A DNA stretch of 8,984 bases from Thermoleophilia bacterium. GTDB lineage: Bacteria > Actinomycetota > Thermoleophilia > Gaiellales > Gaiellaceae. This document shows positions 1 to 5,713 of this stretch, piece after piece. Position 1 is the first letter of the stretch; every line of letters begins with the position of its first letter. A program made the position numbers and the translations under genes. The stretch spans positions 1 to 8,984 of the forward strand of contig JACVRM010000082.1 in the NCBI GenBank assembly GCA_014534415.1, read 5' to 3'. The notes under the pieces are model-generated. The model saw only the letters and a list, made by a program, of their open reading frames with translations. It was not told the origin of the DNA and did not search any database.

Positions 1-143
1 AGCGGCTGGTCGAGAACCCGCTGGCCATGAAGCTGCTCGAGCGGGACTTCGACGAGGGCGACGTGGTGCGAGTCGACGTCGAGCACGGCGAGCTCGTCTT
101 CACGAAATGGGAGACCGTGATCGCCGAGCCGGCCGCCGCGTGA
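1..143 (+). CDS. clpB: ClpB-type AAA+ disaggregase, C-terminal end (partial)
   Basis: Only the last 46 codons are in the window, read from base 3 to a TGA at 141-143. The fragment opens RLVENPLAMKLLERDFDEGD and continues VVRVDVEHGELVF. This matches the end of the small domain of the second AAA+ module in Clp/Hsp100 proteins, whose family pattern is a short helix with 'NPLA..LL', then 'F.EGD.V.VDV..GELVF' strands. ClpB is a cytoplasmic hexamer that threads aggregated proteins through its pore together with DnaK. The tail ending in EPAAA is a short variable extension. ClpC or another Hsp100 member cannot be fully excluded from so short a piece, but the sequence resembles ClpB most. The gene converges on the small membrane-protein gene at 211-399, with 67 bp between the stop codons. 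Confidence 0.75.
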   Translation, partial: RLVENPLAMKLLERDFDEGDVVRVDVEHGELVFTKWETVIAEPAAA

Positions 144-210
144 GGCGAAGGGCCGCGACCGCAAATGCAGTTGAGGCGCTTGGCCGTCCGGTCCTCCAGT
201 ATGCCCTGCC

Positions 211-399
211 CTAGATATTTCTTTCGCGGAGACTTGCAACAACATAGATCAGTGCCACCGCTGTGGCGACAAAGAAGAAGAGTCCTAGCCAATTTCCCTC
301 GATAAGCGCATAGGTTCCGGCGACGAACGAGATCACCGCTCCAACCATCCACCAAGTTGCTCCTAGTCCCGTACCGAACAGGAATCTTTTCCAGCTCAT
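211..399 (-). CDS. Small two-helix membrane protein, candidate immunity partner of the RHS tail
   Basis: This 62-residue protein starts at an ATG (399-397) and ends at a TAG (213-211). The N terminus MSWKRF is basic. Hydrophobic segments lie at about residues 13-32 (containing WWMVGAVISFVAG) and 37-56 (containing LGLFFFVATAVALIYVV), joined by a short EGN turn, and the tail RERNI is charged. The positive-inside pattern suggests both ends are cytoplasmic. It lies 67 bp downstream of the RHS tail stop on the same strand, where polymorphic-toxin loci normally carry the immunity gene. Base composition is about 51 % GC by hand count, with codons such as AGA and AAT, unlike its neighbours. I see no good Shine-Dalgarno sequence. 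I do not recognise the family. The immunity role is inferred only from position, size and composition; an unrelated small membrane protein is possible. Confidence 0.55.
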   Translation of the reverse strand: MSWKRFLFGTGLGATWWMVGAVISFVAGTYALIEGNWLGLFFFVATAVALIYVVASLRERNI

Positions 400-466
400 C
401 TCAGTGCTGTTCAGGTGGTCACGCGAACTGGCAGTGAAGCTGTCCGTTCAAAGCCATCCATCATTT

Positions 467-940
467 TCAGAATCCGACCGAGACTCGTATCCTCACGCGG
501 AAGACCCCCCTCGCGCCTCGCAGAAGCCTTCTTCCTACACGCTTAGCAGTTTCTTTTGCCACTTTCTTTCCGAGAGCTGCTCTGTCGGGCCACGTGAGAG
601 CCTCGCCAGCCCCCTTGTTTCGCCTGGATACGAACTCGATCCCCACGCCAGAGACACAGCCGAACACGGTTCCTGCAAAAACACCTGTCCCCGTATAGAC
701 GCTTGCGAGAAAGCCAATCGCTCCACCCTCAGCGCAGGCACCTCGATAGTCGCGACCATCAAGGTCGACGTTGTTGATCGGGTCTTGACCTGCGTAGTCG
801 TACCGATTGAGCGACCCGCCCTCGACGGGATCGGGTTGCGTGAATCGCCCGAGCGCCGGGTCGTAGTAGCGGGTGCTTTCGTCGAGCCAAGCGATTCTCG
901 CACGCAGGCGCGGCGGTACGGCTGAAGCTGTCAGACGCAC
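467..940 (-). pseudogene. Orphan C-terminal end of an RHS/YD-repeat protein with a variable tip
   Basis: From a nominal GTG at 940 the frame encodes 157 residues. Residues 24-33 (RYYDPALGRF) and 37-62 (DPVEGG, RYDYAGQDPINN, DLDG) are the RHS-core signature that closes the RHS barrel just before the toxin tip. The tip, about residues 63-157, begins at RDYRGACAEGG. It has a glycine-rich hydrophobic stretch (about 72-102), then a strongly basic helix-like tail rich in K and R (118-157). Cysteines are C69 and C95. A complete RHS protein has many hundreds of residues of YD repeats before this signature. None is visible here, because the pepF promoter and gene start about 75 bp upstream on the other strand. 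The frame stays open past 940, so the GTG is arbitrary. This is best read as a displaced tip or a remnant. A silent cassette that recombines into an intact RHS gene elsewhere is possible. Lethality is not demonstrated, and I do not recognise the tip as a known toxin family. Confidence 0.65.
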
Positions 941-962
941 GCGCCGCGCCTTGCGCCCGACT

Positions 963-988
963 CGAACGGACGGCGAACGGTCCGTTCG
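963..988. promoter_or_regulatory. Inverted repeat upstream of pepF, possible operator
   Basis: The left arm CGAACGGAC (963-971) and right arm GTCCGTTCG (980-988) are perfect 9-bp complements around an 8-nt spacer. A second CGAACGG copy at 974-980 pairs with CCGTTCG (982-988) to give a perfect 15-nt palindrome centred on T981. The right half covers the place where a -35 element would fall for the TAGGGT box at 1003. A dimeric repressor or activator site is a reasonable reading. There is no T-run, so a terminator for the divergent side is less likely. No regulator gene lies beside it. Confidence 0.4.
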
Positions 989-1002
989 GGCGTCGACGTC
1001 GC

Positions 1003-1008
1003 TAGGGT
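1003..1008 (+). promoter_or_regulatory. -10 box of a probable leaderless pepF promoter
   Basis: TAGGGT fits the actinobacterial TANNNT consensus and ends 6 nt before the GTG at 1015. A transcript starting 7 nt after the box would begin at the start codon itself. No convincing -35 hexamer is visible 16-19 bp upstream, which is common in GC-rich actinobacteria. The same bases include AGGG (1004-1007), which could alternatively act as a weak ribosome-binding site 7 nt before the GTG. Confidence 0.4.
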
Positions 1009-1014
1009 CCGCGC

Positions 1015-2808
1015 GTGGCCGCGACGGTGACCGGCGCCGAAAGCGTCGAATGGAATCTCGGCGATCTCTACGCGGATCCGGAGGACCCGCGACTTGCCGG
1101 CGACCTCGATGAGGCGCTGGCGGACGCCCGCAGATTCCGCGAGCGCTATCACGGGCGCACGGGCGAGCTGACTGCCGCCGAGCTCGCCGCGGCGACCGCC
1201 GAGGTCGAGCGCATCTCGTCCGTCGTCGCGCGCGTGCAGAGCTACGCCGAGCTGCGCTTCACAGCGGACACCTCCGACGAGGCACGCGGCGCGCTCGCGC
1301 AGCGTGCCCGCGAGCAGGCGACCGCCATCGAGACCGAGCTCCTCTTCTTCGAGCTCGAGTGGGCGGCGCTCGAGGACGACCGTGCGGACGAGTTGCTCGC
1401 CGACCCGGCCGTCGAGCGGTATCGCAACTTCCTGCGGTCGCGCCGCCGCTACCGGCCGTACCTGCTGAGCGAGCCGGAAGAGCGCATCGACACCGAGAAG
1501 AGCGTCACGGGCGTCAGCGCCTGGACCCGCCTCTTCGACGAGCTCGTCGCCGACGTCAAGGTCTCGCTCGACGACGGCGACGTGCCGCTCGACGACGCGC
1601 TGGCCCGACTTGCACGGCTGACCGAGCAGGAGGACCGGCGCGCGACCGCCGAGGCGGTCACGGTCGCGCTCGAGCCGGGGCTCCGGACGCGGAACTACAT
1701 CCTGAACACGGTCCTCAACGAGCGTGCCATCGAGGACCGGCTGCGCGGCTACCCCCGCTGGATCTCCGCGCGCAATCTCGCCAACGAGATCTCCGACGAG
1801 GCCGTCGACAGCCTCGTAGAAGCGCTCGTCGCGCGCTACGACATCCCGCAGCGCTACTACCGGCTCAAGCAACGGCTGCTCGGCGTCGACCGCCTCTACG
1901 ATTTCGACCGCTTCGCGCCGCTCGACGACGAGCCGCCGACGATCTCGTGGGAAGACGCGCGCGCCACGGTGCTCGAGGCGTTCACGAGCTTCGACGCCCG
2001 CGCGGGCGAGATCGTCGCCGGCTTCTTCGACAGGGCGTGGATCGACGCCGCGCTGAGGCCGGGCAAGGTACAGGGCGCGTTCTGCGCGACCGTCGTGCCC
2101 GACGTCCACCCCTACGTGCTCATGAACTACGCCGGGGAGCGGCGCAGCGTGCTGACGCTGGCGCACGAGCTCGGCCACGGCTTGCACGGCTACCTCGCGC
2201 AGCCGCTCGGCATGCTCAACGCGCGGACGCCGCTGACGCTCGCCGAGACCGCGTCCGTCTTCGGCGAGGCAATCACGTTCCAGCTCCTGCTGGAGCGCGA
2301 GGACGACCCCCGCGCCCGCCTGTCGCTGCTCACCTCGCGGATCGAGGACGCGATCGCGACGACGTTCCGCCAGATCGCGATCAACCGCTTCGAGGACGCC
2401 ATGCACGCCGAGCGGCGTGGAGCCGGCGAGCTCTCGGTGGAGCGGACGAGCGAGCTCTGGGCGGGGGCGCAGGCACGGATGCTCGGCGACTCGGTGGAGC
2501 TGTCCGGCGGCTACCGCTCCTGGTGGAGCTACATCCCGCACTTCATCGCCGTGCCGGGCTACGTCTACGCCTACGCGTTCGGTTACCTGTTCTCGCTCGC
2601 GATCTACCGGCGCTACGTCGAGGAGGGAGCGGCGCTCGTCGAGCCGATCTTCGATCTGCTGCGCGCGGGCGGGTCGGCGCCGCCGGGCGAGCTCGCCGGG
2701 CGGGTTGGCTTCGACATCGAGGACCCGGCGTTCTGGGATGCCGGCCTCGACGCGCTGTCGGTGCTGGTCGACGAGGCCGAGCAGATGGCCGGCGAGGTCG
2801 CCGGCTAG
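1015..2808 (+). CDS. pepF: M3 family oligoendopeptidase F (zinc metallopeptidase)
   Basis: This 597-residue cytoplasmic zinc peptidase would cleave oligopeptides of roughly 7-20 residues and so help recycle peptides. Length is normal for the PepF family (about 600). The N terminus carries the family-type opening VEWNLGDLYADPEDPRL (residues 11-27), which supports the GTG start at 1015. The zinc motif is HELGH at residues 384-388 in TLAHELGHGLHG. E411, in LAETASVFGE, is the likely third zinc ligand. The aromatic loop near the C terminus (IPHFIAVPGYVYAYAFGY) matches the substrate-binding loop of M3 enzymes. The gene is intact and has the high-GC codon use of the chromosome. The next gene follows within about 30 bp, which suggests co-transcription. 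Family assignment is firm; the exact peptide substrates are not readable from sequence. Confidence 0.95.
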   Translation: MAATVTGAESVEWNLGDLYADPEDPRLAGDLDEALADARRFRERYHGRTGELTAAELAAATAEVERISSVVARVQSYAELRFTADTSDEARGALAQRAREQATAIETELLFFELEWAALEDDRADELLADPAVERYRNFLRSRRRYRPYLLSEPEERIDTEKSVTGVSAWTRLFDELVADVKVSLDDGDVPLDDALARLARLTEQEDRRATAEAVTVALEPGLRTRNYILNTVLNERAIEDRLRGYPRWISARNLANEISDEAVDSLVEALVARYDIPQRYYRLKQRLLGVDRLYDFDRFAPLDDEPPTISWEDARATVLEAFTSFDARAGEIVAGFFDRAWIDAALRPGKVQGAFCATVVPDVHPYVLMNYAGERRSVLTLAHELGHGLHGYLAQPLGMLNARTPLTLAETASVFGEAITFQLLLEREDDPRARLSLLTSRIEDAIATTFRQIAINRFEDAMHAERRGAGELSVERTSELWAGAQARMLGDSVELSGGYRSWWSYIPHFIAVPGYVYAYAFGYLFSLAIYRRYVEEGAALVEPIFDLLRAGGSAPPGELAGRVGFDIEDPAFWDAGLDALSVLVDEAEQMAGEVAG

Positions 2809-2830
2809 CGCTGGCCGCGCGCAGGCACGC

Positions 2831-2834
2831 GGAG
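2831..2834 (+). promoter_or_regulatory. Shine-Dalgarno sequence supporting a CTG start at 2841
   Basis: GGAG lies 6 nt before the CTG at 2841. No in-frame ATG, GTG or TTG exists between the pepF stop and the conserved N terminus of the next protein (TVGQLVAEAVRLYGRRFW). The only in-frame GTG (2898) falls inside that conserved block. This makes CTG 2841 the best-supported start; CTG 2811 is an alternative. Confidence 0.35.
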
Positions 2835-2840
2835 CGCGAG

Positions 2841-3494
2841 CTGCCGGCGCCTCTGCCGCCGGCCGAGCGGACGGTCGGGCAGCTCGTCGCCGAGGCCGTG
2901 CGGCTGTACGGCCGCCGCTTCTGGCCCTCGCTCGCGCTCGGCATCGGCCCCGCAGCCGGTGGCGTCGCGTTGACGCGGCTGCCGGGCTACTGGCAGCTCG
3001 CGTTCGCGATGCTGGCGGGGGGCGTGATCGCCACCGCGTCGTACATCGGAGCGACCGCCATCGCCGCCGGCGTGCCCCTGGAGCGGCGGCGCGTCGCGAC
3101 CGCCTTGCTGGCGGGTGCTCTCGTCTTCCTGCCCGTACCGTTCCTGGTGAATCTCTTCATCCTGCCGGCCGTCGCCTGGCTCGGGCTCGTCGGCCTCGTC
3201 GTCCCGGTTGCGGTCATCGAGGGGCTCGGACTCCGTGCCGCGTTTCGGCGTGCGTTCGCGCTGGCGCGCGCGGACCCGCTGCACGCGGTCGGCGGCCTGG
3301 CGACCCTGGCGATCGTCGGTCTCCTGACAACCTGGGTGCTCTTCTTCCTGCTTCGCGGTCAGGGCGACGCGACGCTCGCCGCGGCCGGCCTGCTCGCCGT
3401 CCTGGTCGTGTCGCCGCTGCTCTTTCTCGGCTCGGCACTCCTGTACTTCGACCAGGCGGCGCGCGTTGTAGAGTCGCGCCGCCGACGACGCTAG
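2841..3494 (+). CDS. Polytopic integral membrane protein of unknown function (GPDPase_memb/DUF7847-like pattern)
   Basis: About 217 residues if the CTG at 2841 is used. A short amphipathic segment, TVGQLVAEAVRLYGRRFWPS, precedes four to six hydrophobic helices. Mid-protein is the motif VVPVAVIEGLGLRAAFRRA followed by FALAR. The end is SALLYFDQAARV plus a basic ESRRRRR tail. This layout, 'tVg.....A..lY...f', then 'vvpvavvEg.g...A.rRa..L.r', then a final helix with an aromatic-R tail, resembles the membrane domain found in GPDPase-associated and DUF7847-type proteins. No catalytic domain is present, so no reaction can be named. It sits 32 bp after pepF, and its TAG stop lies inside the ribosome-binding site of the next gene, so the three genes are probably one transcript. 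Coding is supported by the long conserved-looking hydrophobic frame and GC3 pattern. The start codon is the weak point. Confidence 0.75.
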   Translation: MPAPLPPAERTVGQLVAEAVRLYGRRFWPSLALGIGPAAGGVALTRLPGYWQLAFAMLAGGVIATASYIGATAIAAGVPLERRRVATALLAGALVFLPVPFLVNLFILPAVAWLGLVGLVVPVAVIEGLGLRAAFRRAFALARADPLHAVGGLATLAIVGLLTTWVLFFLLRGQGDATLAAAGLLAVLVVSPLLFLGSALLYFDQAARVVESRRRRR

Positions 3495-3502
3495 GAGGAG
3501 CG

Positions 3503-3787
3503 ATGCCCACGTACGTCCTGCTCTCGAAGCTGACGCCCCAGGGCGTGCAGACGCTGCGTTCGAACCCGCAGCGCCTGCGCGAGGTCAACCGTGACGTCGA
3601 GGAGCTCGGCGCGCGCGTGGTGCACCAGTGGGCAACGCTCGGGCCCTACGACTTCGTGAACGTCGTCGAGGCGGCGGATGCGGAGACGATCGCGCGCGTA
3701 TCGGTCGCGCTCGGGGCGCGCGGCAGCGCGAGCTTCCAGACGCTGACCGCGCTGTCGATCGACGAGTTCCTCAACGCCATCTCGTAG
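3503..3787 (+). CDS. GYD domain-containing protein
   Basis: This 94-residue soluble protein starts at ATG 3503. AGGAGG (3493-3498) lies 4 nt upstream and overlaps the stop of the preceding gene, which decides the start. The sequence MPTYVLLSKLTPQGVQTLR, then VEELGARV, then LGPYDFVNVVEA (46-57) with the GPYD signature at 47-50, and ALGARGSASFQTL is a full match to the GYD family (Pfam PF08734). These are small ferredoxin-like-fold proteins. Their biochemical role is not established, though the fold resembles dimeric alpha-beta barrel proteins. No signal peptide or membrane segment is present, so it is cytoplasmic. It is the last gene of the pepF cluster, and the next gene converges from the other strand. 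The association with pepF suggests shared expression, not a known joint function. Confidence 0.9.
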   Translation: MPTYVLLSKLTPQGVQTLRSNPQRLREVNRDVEELGARVVHQWATLGPYDFVNVVEAADAETIARVSVALGARGSASFQTLTALSIDEFLNAIS

Positions 3788-3846
3788 CCGGAACTCCGGC
3801 GTCTCGCCCAGCGCGGCGAGGATGGAGCAGCTGGGAACGCCGCCCG

Positions 3847-3869
3847 CGCTGGAGGACGCTACCTCCGCG
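3847..3869. terminator. Hairpin between convergent GYD gene and psuG, terminator-like
   Basis: The arms CGC-T-GGAGG (3847-3855) and CCTCCGCG (3862-3869) form an 8-bp stem with one bulged T and a 6-nt loop. The stem can form in RNA from either strand and spans the psuG stop codon at 3859-3861. A competing shorter hairpin (CGCTA at 3857-3861 with TAGCG at 3870-3874) shares the site. Neither has a U-run, so a bidirectional terminator is plausible only by position. A small second stem, GCCGGA/TCCGGC (3787-3800), overlaps the last base of the GYD stop codon. Confidence 0.35.
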
Positions 3870-4740
3870 TAGCGAGAGCGACGGCGAGCTCGGCGGCAAG
3901 CGCGGCGTTGCCGACGACGAGCCCGCGGTTCGCGCGCAGCGTCGCGCCGCCGCTTCGCATGTGCAGCCGCGCGAGCACGAACGGCGTGATCGCGCCCCCC
4001 GCGATACCCTCGGCCTCAGCTGCGGCCACGGCCTCGTCGACGAGCGGGTCGACGTCCACCTCGTCGTCGGGTGGGCGTGCGATGACGAGCCCGGCGCCGC
4101 CCACGCCCCAGTGGGCTTCGGCCAGCCGTGCGGCCTCGTCGGCGCTATCGACGCGCGTCGCGAGCGGAGGACCGCCTCCGCGCGCATAGAAGCGGGGCAG
4201 CTCGTCGGTCCGCCAGCCGGCCAGCGGGACACCGAGGGTCTCGAGGGCTTCTACGGTCGCCTCGACGTCGAGCAGCGACTTCACGCCCGAGCAGACGACG
4301 ACGGCCGGCGAGCGCGCCAGCGCCGCGAGATCGGCTGAGACGTCCGGCCGCGTCGCGAAGCCGCGGTGGACGCCGCCGATGCCGCCGGTGGCCAGAACGC
4401 GGATGCCGGCGACGCGACATGCCGCGAGCGTGCCGCCGACCGTCGTTGCGCCGACCGTGCGTCGCGCGACGCACGCGGCGAGCTCGGCGGGCCCGGCCTT
4501 GCGAGCCGACTCGTCGAAGCGCTCCAGCTCGGCCGGGGAAAGCCCGATTCGCAGCTCCCCGTCGAGGACGCCAACGGTCGCCGGCACGGCGCCTGCCGCG
4601 CGCACGGCGCGCTCGCTCTCGGCAGCGACCGCAACTCCTTCGCCGGCCGGAAAGCCGTGCGCGACGAGCGTCGTCTCGAGCGCGACGACCGCTCCGCCGC
4701 CGGCGAGCGCCCCGGCTACCTCGTCGGCGACGCGGATCAC
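3859..4740 (-). CDS. psuG: Pseudouridine-5'-phosphate glycosidase
   Basis: This 293-residue protein has the usual length of the PsuG/indigoidine-synthase-A-like family (PF04227). It reversibly cleaves the C-C glycosidic bond of pseudouridine 5'-phosphate to uracil and ribose 5-phosphate in the cytoplasm, with a Schiff-base lysine and a divalent metal. Family motifs are VVALETTLVAHGFP (18-31, with E22), K81 followed by GATTVGGTL (97-105), ATGGIGGVHRG (117-127), D133/D137 and CSGVKSLLD (150-158, with K154 the likely Schiff-base lysine). TPFVLARL lies near the C terminus. The start is a GTG overlapping the TGA of the upstream kinase gene (GTGA), which indicates translational coupling. The kinase next door makes its substrate, so the pair forms a complete salvage step. 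I see no missing key residue. Confidence 0.93.
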   Translation of the reverse strand: MIRVADEVAGALAGGGAVVALETTLVAHGFPAGEGVAVAAESERAVRAAGAVPATVGVLDGELRIGLSPAELERFDESARKAGPAELAACVARRTVGATTVGGTLAACRVAGIRVLATGGIGGVHRGFATRPDVSADLAALARSPAVVVCSGVKSLLDVEATVEALETLGVPLAGWRTDELPRFYARGGGPPLATRVDSADEAARLAEAHWGVGGAGLVIARPPDDEVDVDPLVDEAVAAAEAEGIAGGAITPFVLARLHMRSGGATLRANRGLVVGNAALAAELAVALATRR

Positions 4741-5555
4741 GGCATCGCTCCGAGCCGGGCGACGCAGCGCGCCGCGGCGGCCAGACCGAGCTCCGGGCCG
4801 CCGACGAGGAAGCCGGCCGCGAGCGCATCGCCGGCGCCGGTCGTATCGAGCACCGTCGTCGGAGCCGCGGCCAGCGTCTCGTCGGAGCTGCCGCGGCGCA
4901 CGACGATGCCGGCGGCTCCGCGCTTGACCACGAAGGTCGCGGCCGGCGGCGCGCCGCCGAGCGCGCGGTGTTCCTCCTCGTTGGCGAACGCGATGTCCGG
5001 CTCGAGGAGCGCGAGTCGGGCACGCAGCGCGGCGGCGCCGAACGCCTCGATGGCGGCCGCCGAGGAGAGGTCCACGCTGATGCGCCCACCCTGCACGCGA
5101 ACCGCTCCGGCGGCCTTCGCGGCCGCCTCGTCGATCGGCCGGCGGTACAGGCTGTAGCCGGCCAGGTGCAGCCAGTCGCAGCCGTGCAGCCAGCGCACAT
5201 CGACCTCCTCGGGTGAGAGCTCCGGCGCCACGCCGCGGTCCGAGAGCATCGTGCGCGTCCCGTCATTGCCGACGAGCGATACGACGACGCCGTTGCGTCC
5301 GTTCGCGACGGGGCCGTACAGGTCGACCCCGCGGCGGGCGAGCTCGCCCGCCGCGAGCTCGCCCGCCGCGTCGTCCGCCCGCTTGCCGACGAAGCGAGCC
5401 TCGGCCCCGAGCTCGCGCGCCCACGCGGCGACGTTCGCCGCTTGACCGCCCGCCCCGACGCGCGTTTGCGCCTCTGCCTCGCCGCCGGCCGCGATGGAGC
5501 CCTCCCGCCGAACGATCACGTCGAGGAGCAGGTCGCCGAGAGTGCAGACGACCAT
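4737..5555 (-). CDS. psuK: PfkB-family carbohydrate kinase, probable pseudouridine kinase
   Basis: A 272-residue ribokinase-like protein. The C-terminal PfkB signature DTTGAGD lies at 237-243, with D243 the likely catalytic base, followed by ALAAGF. The N-terminal substrate motif GAGGQAANVAAWARELG is at 34-50, FANEEE at 190-195 and VVKRGAAG at 209-216. The start is taken at ATG 5555, because the conserved first strand VVCTLGDLLLDVIV begins there. The frame is open 45 codons further, to a GTG at 5690, but that stretch is proline/alanine/arginine-rich and unlike the family. The enzyme would phosphorylate a nucleoside or sugar with ATP. Pseudouridine is inferred from the 4-nt overlap with psuG; sequence alone would not separate it from other PfkB kinases. 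The C terminus is slightly short for the family (about 300). The ribosome-binding site is weak, and the gene contains a 26-bp perfect palindrome and a 15-bp tandem repeat. Confidence 0.85.
   Translation of the reverse strand: MVVCTLGDLLLDVIVRREGSIAAGGEAEAQTRVGAGGQAANVAAWARELGAEARFVGKRADDAAGELAAGELARRGVDLYGPVANGRNGVVVSLVGNDGTRTMLSDRGVAPELSPEEVDVRWLHGCDWLHLAGYSLYRRPIDEAAAKAAGAVRVQGGRISVDLSSAAAIEAFGAAALRARLALLEPDIAFANEEEHRALGGAPPAATFVVKRGAAGIVVRRGSSDETLAAAPTTVLDTTGAGDALAAGFLVGGPELGLAAAARCVARLGAMP
5330..5367. repeat. 26-bp perfect palindrome with adjoining 15-bp tandem duplication inside psuK
   Basis: Bases 5330-5355 read the same on both strands (half-site CGCGGCGGGCGAG). Two exact head-to-tail copies of the 15-mer GCGAGCTCGCCCGCC lie at 5338-5352 and 5353-5367. 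In the kinase the duplication encodes AGELA twice (residues 64-73), within the helix before RRGVD. Protein length in that helix looks normal for PfkB proteins, so the repeat is tolerated or fortuitous under the GC-rich codon bias. Confidence 0.7.
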
Positions 5556-5701
5556 CAGCGAGCGCCGCAGCGGTTGCGCGCCGGAGCCCGGGAACCGCAC
5601 GAGCTGACGTTCGCGCGCGTGGCGAGCCGGAGCGGCCGCCGAGCCGGGGGCCGTCGGTGTGCTCCTGGCTGGGCTCGGCGTATCCGGCACGGCCGCGAGC
5701 T

Positions 5702-5707
5702 TAGACT
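5702..5707 (+). promoter_or_regulatory. -10 box of a probable leaderless promoter for the 65-residue gene
   Basis: TAGACT fits TANNNT and is followed by exactly 6 nt (GCCCTC) and then ATG 5714. This is the same spacing as at pepF, so transcription would begin at or next to the start codon. No Shine-Dalgarno sequence precedes this ATG, which agrees with leaderless translation. No clear -35 hexamer is visible. Confidence 0.45.
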
Positions 5708-5713
5708 GCCCTC

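Noticed and set aside
144..210. A terminator between clpB and the convergent small membrane gene
   Set aside because: I could not find a convincing stem-loop with a T-run in this 67-bp gap.
404..925. 173-codon + strand frame opposite the RHS tail
   Set aside because: No recognisable features. The opposite strand carries the RHS signature, so this is a shadow.
931..2541. A 536-codon open frame on the - strand across pepF
   Set aside because: It is an antisense shadow of pepF. GC-rich codon bias keeps the opposite frame open, and its Arg/Glu/Val-rich product has no family features.
1359..2810. Long + strand open frame overlapping pepF and running into the membrane-protein gene
   Set aside because: Only the part after about 2841 is real. 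The earlier part is an Arg/Ala-rich out-of-frame translation of pepF.
3469..3474. TAGAGT as an internal promoter for the GYD gene
   Set aside because: The box fits TANNNT, but there is no supporting -35 and it lies inside the upstream coding region. The gene has a strong ribosome-binding site and is adequately explained by read-through.
5556..5690. N-terminal extension of psuK to GTG 5690
   Set aside because: The 45 extra residues are low-complexity and unlike PfkB proteins. The conserved first strand begins right after ATG 5555.
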